This document shows, piece after piece, positions 56,627 to 64,000 of a DNA stretch of 64,000 bases. Source of the DNA: Puccinia triticina (lineage: Eukaryota; Basidiomycota; Pucciniomycetes; Pucciniales; Pucciniaceae); NCBI RefSeq assembly GCF_026914185.1, contig NC_070563.1:5415001-5479000 (forward strand), in the 5' to 3' direction. The position numbers and the translations under genes were made by a program. The notes beneath the pieces were generated by a model. That model did not search any database, was not told the origin of the DNA, and saw only the letters and a list, made by a program, of their open reading frames with translations. The first letter of the stretch is position 1, and the number at the start of each line of letters is the position of its first letter.

Positions 56627-57890
56627 AGCTACTAATGTTTCGGAGTCGACGAGTTCGTCGTAGACGCAAAGACTAACGCTGTGAGGGGCTTGGCCCTTGG
56701 GCATTTCGTCTGATGTCTCCTGGAGTCTGACCACCTGTTGGTCGGCGACCTCGCAGCGGTTGTGGATCAGGCCCATCACCCTAGGCTGGTCGCACACCTC
56801 CCGGGGATAACGTTGCGGTTCGGCGATCTTTCCCCGGTGCTTCATACCGGGGCAGCCCGGATAACAAGCCCTGTAATCGCCACGATCTTGTCGATATCTC
56901 CCGGATTCAGTAGCCGCATACATATTCACTACTCAATGGACCGGCTGACCGGCGGTGGTCGCGGGACTGCTTTCGGGTGACTGGCCCGCTTATACACACG
57001 GGCGGATCTTGTAGCTCCGGTCCTCCATTCTGATTCTAGGTCTCCCCTCTCTCAATCCTCTTCGGCTAATTCGGTCACGCAATCCTTAAGTAGTTGATCG
57101 CATATCGGAATCAGTTCTTAAGGTAATTGAGGATTTGGTTCTATAGATTTTTGGTCGGTGGGAACGCCAGTAGATGGATCAAGTCCGAGCTAGTCCGAGT
57201 TCAAGTTTATCTGTGACTACGCGCAATAAACCAACCAACAAATGGGCGATTAGTATTGGTGAATTGGCCAGAAAAGAATTGCGTGGTGTGTAGACTTACA
57301 GTAAGACGCATCTTGCGCATATAGTTTGCATAGAGCAGTTGGTCGCCGTCAGAAAGCGTGGAGGCGTCCTCGACGGAGATTGTGAGGTCGAAAGCCAAGC
57401 GATATGTTTTCTTGAAGCCCTGCATGTACTGACGGAAGGTCTGCATCGAGTCCTGGAGCGGGACGAGGGTTGCCCCGATGGCTGTCTGAGTTCCTGGCTC
57501 GGGGGGCGCGGCCTGGCTAGAAGTTGGGTGCTGGGAAGGAGCCTCGGAGCCGAGCGCGTTTGGCGTTTGGCCTAGCCCAGCGCTCGAGGAGGGGACTTGC
57601 GGGTGCAGCTTCGGATGTACGGATGGGGACGAGAGCGGGGGGACGGTAGAGTGGATGTCGCTTCGTCGGTTCGATGGGCAAGATGGACGTGGAGTTCATT
57701 TGAAGATCTGGATCGGATGAAAGATGCACATTCAAGGTCAGTTTGGATCTGTGAAACCATGAAGCTCCGTCGTGCTACACTTACGGTGGAAAGAACAAGG
57801 GTTTGCTCGAGGGCTTCGGACGGCCGGACCTTCTACCAGTGACGGTTGAGTTTGAGGAGGGAAGCGCAGAGGAGATGACGATTTGAGATC
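56627..57890 (-). pseudogene. MCM4: MCM4 (replicative helicase subunit) pseudogene, truncated and frameshifted
   Basis: Reading down the minus strand, pieces of the MCM4 N-terminal half appear in order but in different frames: a Ser/Pro leader (SSSPLRFPP), RRSDIHST, MQTFRQYMQGFKKTYR with LLYANYMRKMRLT before a GTAAGT donor, stop-ELIPI then DQLLKDCVTELAEED followed by a stop, MEDRSYKIRP, LLNPGDIDKIVAITGLVIRA, then AEPQRYPREVC...LIHNRCEVADQQVVRLQE and HSVSLCVYDELVD. One zinc-finger Cys is replaced by Tyr (QRYPREVC). The frame ends soon after DELVD, and the ATPase half is absent. At least three frame changes and several stops. MCM4 is essential, so an intact copy should exist elsewhere in the genome. 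Confidence 0.88.
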
Positions 57891-58830
57891 TGTCGAAGAA
57901 GGAATCAGAGACCACCAATCAATCCTTTTCTTTTTCAAATTCCGAAAGCCCGCAATGCAAAGTTCTGTTCATGAAGGAAAACTGGCGAGTCTGTGCTGAT
58001 CATCTGATTTCTTGGACGCGTGAGCCTGATCGGGGTGCCGCATCACTGCTCGGATGTGCTGCCGATGAGCTGGGGAATACCATCGGGCTGCTGCTTGCAT
58101 CTGGTACCAACGAGAGTTGCAGACGCATGCGTTCTTCATTGTTGGAGGGAGTCGACACGCTCACGAGATGGTTGGTTCCAGTTGAGGCTGCTCTTCTTCG
58201 TGGCGGAGCGGCGAAGTGACGAAAGTTCTCTCAACCCACCCCCGCACGCGTCACGAGTCGGCCAGACGCGTCGAGAAGAGGAAACACACTGGAACAGACT
58301 GGAACCTGGGATGTGCATCCAGGTGCATCCTCATCGAGAAATCAATCTGTTGTATCTGGAAGACTTTCTGGCAGAAATATCTCCTATGATCAAACGCTCC
58401 TCATGGGCCATGAAAATACCAGCGAGTTGACTACATCCATAGCCCTCAACGAATTCGAGCGCCCATGCAAAGTAATCAAAGGGAGCGAACCCCTGGAGGA
58501 CTTGTGCAAGAAACATCAGCATTGTTACCGATCTTAGCAGACAAGCGCACATCAAGAAAAATGGTAAGGAGATAAAATCATGTGGCATGTTAAGACGGAT
58601 GAAAATAATAATGACATCATTCCCAGGATATACAGTGAATCAATGATGTAGCACACAGGTACAAGTAGAGTATACACAGATGGACAGACAGATGAGAAAA
58701 AGTAGACATGCAGGTATTAGGGGAAGAACGAGGAAACTAGTGGTATGTTGGAGGGAAGGCCAGAAAGGATATGCGAGGCGCGGGGGTGGTAAGAAAAGTA
58801 AAAAGGGGGGATGGGGAAGCCGGGGGATGA
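57891..58830. other. Intergenic, no gene recognised
   Basis: Overlapping open frames on both strands near 57,970-58,590 (longest 136 codons, 58020-58430 +) have no motifs. 58,640-58,830 is the 3' flank of the AN1 gene. Confidence 0.4.
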
Positions 58831-59900
58831 TTAGACGATACAGCAATCGCTCGAGGACGCTGATGGGTTGGCCTGCTTTGGCCGCGTGATGGGCGTGCCG
58901 GACGACGTCGGGGGCGGTTGTTTCTGGCGCTTTTCGTCCTCCAGTCTGCGGATCTCTTGCTTGTCTTTCTCCGTCAGCAATCTACCATCCAAAAAAAAAA
59001 AAAAAACAATCAATCCCAGCACTCATCATTCTCTGTTTTCGAGTGAACAAAAAGGAGGGAGAAAATGTACGCACTGGTTCTTGATCCGGAACTCGAGCGC
59101 TTTCTGTTGGGACTGGAGCTCCGCCTTGGAGCGTTGGTTGGACTTGATCTTCGAGAGATGTTGTTTGAGAGAGAACGGATTAGGATCAAAGTCTCCAGGC
59201 GAGATTTTCGGCGCAGGGGCGGGCGGATTCGCAGTCGGATGGGGGCTAGGTTTTGACGAGTGGGTGTCGAGAGGATTGGCCAAGTAGTTCTTGAGGAGGG
59301 CGACGTGTTTTCCTAAATTGTTGGGGCCAGAGTCCGATGATGATGGAGCGAAGGATTTGCATAAATGGTCCTGTTCTAGACGGTGGCTGGGACAGTATGA
59401 GAGCGTACAACTCGGACAATTGATGGGGGCTAACATGATCGTCTTGCATTTGATATACGAACATTTCTTGTTCTGCTGAGCCCCGACTGCTGTCCTCGTC
59501 GGCTTGGGTATCCGTTCTTGCTGCTTCTTCTGGATAAACAAACGAAACACCTTGTTGGTACTCTCTACTCCCCACAAAAAGAAATCATAAGAGGATGCTT
59601 ACTTTCAAGATGAATGGTTCGCATAGATGGTCCGAGTCCGAGCTGACTAAGGATGGTTTAAAATGGCTCGAACAGAACGTTTTGTGGCATTCGGGACACC
59701 TGTTTAAGATTCAAGATTGGGGATGAGTTGTTTGTAGGTAGCAGAGCGAGCACAGGGGCAGGACAGACGCACTGTAGAGGCAAGAAGTCGAGCAAGTTGC
59801 AGGTTTGCAACGAGCAATGAGCGCCCCATTCCTCGAGCTGGTGCTGGTTTGCGTGGTTTTTCGGTGCGGCTGTCGAGTCAAGGGCAGTGGTGGTGTTCAT
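58831..59900 (-). CDS. AN1-type zinc-finger protein, two AN1 fingers, CaaX-like end (ZFAND2/AIRAPL-like)
   Basis: Exons 59773-59900, 59603-59699, 59075-59529 and 58831-58981 give 276 residues, all phases fitting (donors GTGCGT twice and GTAAGC). Finger 1: C29-x4-C34, DFLPLQ-C44-x2-C47, FC52-x2-H55, and a distal H-x-C (DHLCEPF). Finger 2: C98-x4-C103, C113-x2-C116, C121-x2-H124, then DHLC. A basic helical stretch follows (KSNQRSKAELQSQQKALEFRIKNQ, residue runs cited only to show charge). The last four residues, CCIV, form a CaaX-like box, suggesting lipid modification. Two AN1 fingers plus a prenylation motif is the layout of ZFAND2B/AIRAPL, a proteasome- and Cdc48-linked factor acting at the ER; the single-finger yeast relative is Cuz1. 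Role in arsenite or protein-quality stress is inferred from the family. Confidence 0.92.
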
Positions 59901-61559
59901 GATATGATGGTGTAGTGGTCGTTGGTGAAGATGGGGATGTGGGAGTCAGCAAGAAAAATACGCAAGTGGTCGTTGTTGCTGATTACGTAAGATGGCCGAG
60001 CATTGCCCCGAGTCGACCCCGGGCAACAATGAGAAAATCCATCCTTCAAGTTCAGCAGAAAACATTCTCAAATTGAGTCTCTCTGAACAAATCAACACTC
60101 ACTCTCAACAAATATAAAATATACTGGATAGAAGAACCATCCTGATCAATTGACTATGTACTTACAATTGCTCAGAATATTCAAAATAAAGCTACCAACA
60201 AGTACAGGAAATTGAAACCCCCCAAAAACAGAGCTCACTGACACTAATTGTGTTTATATGCAATTAACTCTAATTTAAACTCCACACCAAAATTTAGGCA
60301 AACCTTGCATTTAAACCTTTCTTTGAGCAAATGCAGGTGCAAGATCCAAAAAACTTGCCACCTAACTTTCAAGCTTTTTCAAGAACATGCGTCTGACATG
60401 TGCTTGTCAATTTCTGCAAGAAGCAGCATTGATTTTGCAGAGCTCACGCTCAATTTTTAAGATTATGCAACCATCAAAACTAGAAAAATTGAGAAATCAT
60501 CCAATAATTAAGCACAAGACGATACCTGTGGTTGACAGTCTGATGAAGAATAGGGGGTGGAGAGATTAATAATTAATATCTCCCAAGTATCAAGACAGTA
60601 AAGCTGGTAAAAGATGCTACCCTAGTTATATAAGACTAAAAATTAAAGTACTCCTTGAAAAAAGGCAGTTAAGATAGTGTTAATCTCAGTAGTGATTGTA
60701 CCTGTTCTGGGATTCTAGTATACGGAGGAGGTTGGATAAAATATTAATCAACTTTTCTCTGCCAAAGAGGGCAGAAGGGCTTGTTTTCCTCATCATTTAT
60801 TGGGAGCCCATGTTCTCTCTTTGCGGACTTCTGCAATGATTCTATCATTGTGCAGGATCAAAGTTTTTTCAGGAATTATCCTGTTGCTCTTTATTTCTTG
60901 TTTATAGTATCAATTCAAATGTGGTGTTTCAGTTACATATTCATTATCTATTCTCCCAAATTTTCTATTAATTTGAAACCCTTTTGACATGTAAAATGTC
61001 TGAAGGGTTGACAACATTTCAGGAAGAATGGAATACACTGGGCAAAACCTAAAGCTATGTAGTAAAGAAGTAGATGTGTCAAGACACTGCAATGTTTTCT
61101 TGCACCATATCAGTGAGTTATTGAATGTTACAATTCTGTTTTCAGGTCAACAAGATGGGTTGGGCATAATAAAAAATGATAGAAAGATGGGGACAGCTTG
61201 GGCCATGCCAGAAATGAAAACTAGATCAACAATGGTGCAGAAAATTGCGTGTGAGGATGGTTGTGAAAAAGTCCCCACCAGAACAGCTAATTCTCTACTC
61301 CTGTGGGGTCGACATAGCCTATAAGTCTTTTGGAGGGTCCCTGCGGGACACATCCCCCTTCTGAATAAGGAATTAGTTGAGTTGGGCTTTGACTTTCCCC
61401 CAAGAATTCATGGGCCCATGGGTTTGGTTATGATCTGGAGGCAAGGTGGGATCTCCATGACCGTCTGTTATGCAGTTGCAGCCAGGAAGCACTGCACACA
61501 TGCAGATCTGAAATCTTGATGATTGAGTGATAGCGTACAATGAATTGATACTACTGACA
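59901..61559. other. Intergenic, no gene recognised
   Basis: AT-rich with short frames. A 98-codon plus-strand frame at 61028-61324 has no motif. Start probably contains the AN1 gene promoter. Confidence 0.45.
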
Positions 61560-61850
61560 CATATAGGTGAAATTCTTGATTAGATGTATATGAGGCGATG
61601 TTAATGTTTTAAGCTTCCACATCGAAACAATCAATTAATGAGGAAAAGCTATGCTTGGAAATGGTTTTGGATACTGGAGGACAAATTTGATTGGGAGACA
61701 CTGACAAAAAATGAAGGATCAATAGTTCCATGGAAGAGGCAAAGTAAGTGGGTGTTAAAAGTAAGCGAGAGTTACGGCCAAGTCAGGCTTCACAGTTTGA
61801 CTATTGTCAAGGCCATGCTGGTGAGTGATAAGCTTGCAATGAGATGATAC
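61560..61850 (-). pseudogene. Decayed tandem copy of the 3' end of the neighbouring gene
   Basis: Aligns with 61,855-62,080 in order: aatgagatgatactac / caatgaattgatactac, cacatccaagccgtcaatcaatacgg / cacatcgaaacaatcaattaatgagg, ccatggcaggggcgaagtgagtg / ccatggaagaggcaaagtaagtg, gagagtcgcggccaagtg / gagagttacggccaagtc. The frame is broken. A local duplication followed by decay explains it. Confidence 0.75.
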
Positions 61851-61859
61851 TACAAACAC

Positions 61860-63131
61860 TTATTCAACAAACTCCTGTCCAATAGTATCTAAGGCGAGTT
61901 GAAAGTTTGAAGTAGCCACATCCAAGCCGTCAATCAATACGGAAAAGCACTCTGTGAACATGGCGTTGGATTCTGTGAGGCCAAGTTGATTGCGAGGTAC
62001 CGGCACGAGGTGAAGGCTCAATACTTCCATGGCAGGGGCGAAGTGAGTGAGAGTCGCGGCCAAGTGCTGCCTCAGGACGCTGATATTAATGCTATCCTGC
62101 TCGAATAGTATAGTCACTTCATCAGTCACGTCCTGCAGCCTGACAAAGAAATCGACCAAGGTGTCCATCTGAGCTGAACTCATTCGATCATCGAGCGTGA
62201 ACGATGGTCGGCTGGCTGGAGTGACCAAGAGCTTGTTTAAAAATATTTGACCTAGTTTGACAAGCGGGACCGCAGACTGATGAAGCTTCAGGAGGTAGGC
62301 CCTTCGGGTGATGTCTTGCGAGGATTCTGTCGCGACGCTGTTATTAGACTGGCCATTCCCATGAGCAGTGGGAATGCTGGCCGCAGATTGATCGTCTTCA
62401 TGCACATTTGAAAAGCGAGTTTCGGAAGGAGTTCCATCAACCGGATCGCGCGCTTGGGCCAATGGGTTCAATGTGTTCATTGCCACGGTTAGTTCCGCCA
62501 AGTGGTGTACGTAATCGTCCAATGCTAGTTGCCAACTCATTTGAAGGATACCGAAATCGGATTTTTTGAGCCATTGGATTATCGTATCGATGGAGTCAAT
62601 CGTATTCCTATTTATATTGTGTAAGCGTATATGACCACGGTATGTCCTGGTTCCTCCTTTCTTTAAGTTTTGCCAGTGTTGGAATAGATTGGCATGACAG
62701 GCAAGCAAGTCACGGAGGTCGTCTCGCATCAAGGAATGGAGTTTATCCAGAAGAGCTTTGGTTCTATGTCTTTTGAGAATGCCACAGTCTCGATCCTCGT
62801 TTTTAGGTGCTTGAGGCGCATCGAGGACGGCAGTACTGACGGAGGCTCTGATTTCTTTCATGATGTCGGCGATTCGGCATGTGGTGATGTTGGTCTTTCG
62901 AATGTTCGTATCTGGATCTGTCTGCAAATTGGTCAGATCTTGCGATATTAGGAGATCCGCCAGAAGCTGTCGCAATTGTGGTAGAGTTTTTTTGCGTAAT
63001 TTGATCAGGATATCTTTCCGGGCATTGGTGTGATTGCGCGACCGAGTGGGCAGGATGTAACTGTCATTCACTGATATTTTCCTCCTGCAAGTTCCGGAAA
63101 AGCTTTCAAACCCATCACTAACTGTGGACAC
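61860..63131 (-). CDS. Lineage-specific protein of unknown function (rust-type family), N-terminus uncertain
   Basis: Open for 423 codons down to 61860. Content is helical, with LRKKTLPQLRQLLADLLISQ near the start, NTIDSIDTIIQWLKKSDFGI in the middle and Val/Leu-rich helices to the end. The N-terminal DGFESFSGTCRR and this LPQLRQLL block look like a large unknown family seen repeatedly in rust genomes; this is from general knowledge, not a search. The first in-frame ATG is well inside. Immediately upstream a TGA (63132-63134) separates the frame from another open stretch in the same frame (63132-63314), so either a 5' exon with an unrecognised intron exists or the gene has lost its start. No signal peptide seen. 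Confidence 0.6.
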   Translation of the reverse strand: MSTVSDGFESFSGTCRRKISVNDSYILPTRSRNHTNARKDILIKLRKKTLPQLRQLLADLLISQDLTNLQTDPDTNIRKTNITTCRIADIMKEIRASVSTAVLDAPQAPKNEDRDCGILKRHRTKALLDKLHSLMRDDLRDLLACHANLFQHWQNLKKGGTRTYRGHIRLHNINRNTIDSIDTIIQWLKKSDFGILQMSWQLALDDYVHHLAELTVAMNTLNPLAQARDPVDGTPSETRFSNVHEDDQSAASIPTAHGNGQSNNSVATESSQDITRRAYLLKLHQSAVPLVKLGQIFLNKLLVTPASRPSFTLDDRMSSAQMDTLVDFFVRLQDVTDEVTILFEQDSINISVLRQHLAATLTHFAPAMEVLSLHLVPVPRNQLGLTESNAMFTECFSVLIDGLDVATSNFQLALDTIGQEFVE

Positions 63132-63698
63132 TCAGACCAGCTGGGTGTGAGTTTCTATATTCATTGGAGTAACGAGATGCGCTTTACCCAATGCTTCGAT
63201 TATCCATAATGGCGCATTCTTCATTTTTTTAACTTGATTGCGGATGAAGACTCGATGGATCCAAGTTGCCAACTTCCAATTTGGCTGGTTGTCGGCTAGG
63301 GTTGACGGCGCCATGTTTGGGACAGGGGCGCGCCCAGGGGCGCCTTCCCATTAGGCGGAGCATGGCGCCTTCGGCAGGCGGCGCCCCGGCGCACCAGGCG
63401 CCACCAAAAAAAAAAATCAGGCTCAATTGTGGTTCAAAGATTGATTCCACATGTATAAAAGGAGAAAAATATGTACAAGGAGATATCAAGACAAATGGAA
63501 AATTGTTCAAGGTGCCCAAATTTTGTCTGGGCTCCAGTTGGTTTCAGCAGGGTCTTCTCGGATTCAATCAAGGTCGATTATTTCTTTTTCTTGAGTGGGG
63601 TTTTCCCATTTATCAAAATCAAACAGTGTTTCCATGAAAGCGTTCTCCCTCACAGTAACTAGAGCTGTTTGCTCTTCGGTATAAACGCCGTTTTCAAA
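63132..63698. other. Intergenic; GGCGCC-rich patch
   Basis: Contains an in-frame upstream open stretch (63132-63314) that may hold the 5' exon of the preceding gene. A GC-rich cluster of ggcgcc motifs at 63,325-63,403 is followed by an A-run. Confidence 0.4.
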
Positions 63699-64000
63699 TT
63701 ATTCCAATTCTGTTGTGGCGAGAAATGCATCGTAAATATTCATGTTTCCGTATTCGGATGTAGAGTCTTTTCCGTCTTTTTGTTTTCTTTTTTTTCTGTT
63801 GTTGAGTAATGAATCGCCTTGAAGTAGATGAAGCTTGAGTTGAGTCATCATCTTCAACGTGTTTGTAGACATTTGATTGCAAGCTTTAGTTTTAATTGCA
63901 TTCATCATTGAAAATAGGCCCTCGACTCCGGCAGCGTGAGGAACGATTTCAAGGAGACTGATGGATAGCTTTTTTAAAGCATTTGACTCGGGTGTTTCAG
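63699..64000 (-). pseudogene. hAT-type transposase C-terminal end, continues beyond the window
   Basis: From the right edge the frame is open to a TAA at 63699-63701, encoding about 100 residues. The conserved hAT dimerisation region is visible: LKKLSISLLEIVPHAAGVEG followed by LFSMMNAIKTKACNQMS and TLKMMTQLKLHL, then a Lys-rich linker. It differs from the 41.0-kb fragment, so it is a separate hAT subfamily. Partial only because the window ends; whether the full gene is intact is unknown. Confidence 0.7.

Overview
The window looks like a transposon-rich stretch of nuclear DNA from a rust fungus (Pucciniales, Puccinia-like). The support is: several short phase-consistent introns per host gene, basidiomycete-type housekeeping genes (Gcs1-type ArfGAP, ZIP9/Atx2-type zinc transporter, AN1 zinc-finger protein), unknown proteins with signal peptides, and heavy loading with Copia, CACTA, Mutator-like and hAT sequence. 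Species cannot be fixed from sequence alone. All exon models below were made by hand from GT-AG sites and frame consistency.

Layout. 0.8-6.2 kb: a predicted secreted protein (+), a four-exon Gcs1-type ArfGAP (-) and a decayed glycosyltransferase-like relic (+), followed by a 293-bp MITE. 7.1-22.4 kb: one Ty1/Copia retrotransposon on the minus strand with two 761-bp LTRs and a 5-bp target duplication. Its gag gene is split by a 9.5-kb CACTA-ended element with a 3-bp target duplication. That element carries no transposase. Most of it is three blocks of a 173-bp satellite, the last in opposite orientation to the first, so the insert is a giant near-palindrome. 22.7-27.7 kb: a Mutator-like element (-) with a WRKY/GCM1-type zinc finger, a DDE core and a long C-terminal region with deubiquitinase-like motifs. 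27.9-29.1 kb: a second secreted protein. 29-37 kb: repeat-rich DNA with a possible solo LTR, a degenerate tRNA-like sequence, hairpins and tandem duplications.

37.57-40.18 kb: a Russian-doll insertion. A small TA-flanked MITE holds two fold-back elements, each with its own perfect 8-bp target duplication. 41.0 kb: a hAT transposase fragment. 42.2-45.4 kb: the ZIP transporter and a proline-rich unknown protein (both -). 45.6-54.1 kb: no convincing genes, but a MITE family, two minisatellites and an element with a 10-bp target duplication. 54.5-56.3 kb: a third predicted secreted protein, possibly related to the 27.9-kb one. 56.6-57.9 kb: a truncated, frameshifted MCM4 pseudogene. 58.8-59.9 kb: a two-AN1-finger protein ending in a CaaX-like box. 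61.6-63.1 kb: a lineage-specific unknown gene with a decayed copy of its own 3' end. 63.7-64.0 kb: the end of another hAT-type transposase.

The host genes do not form a functional cluster. Most of the structure comes from layered transposition. The Copia LTRs differ at about three positions, so that insertion is recent and the CACTA insertion into it is more recent still.
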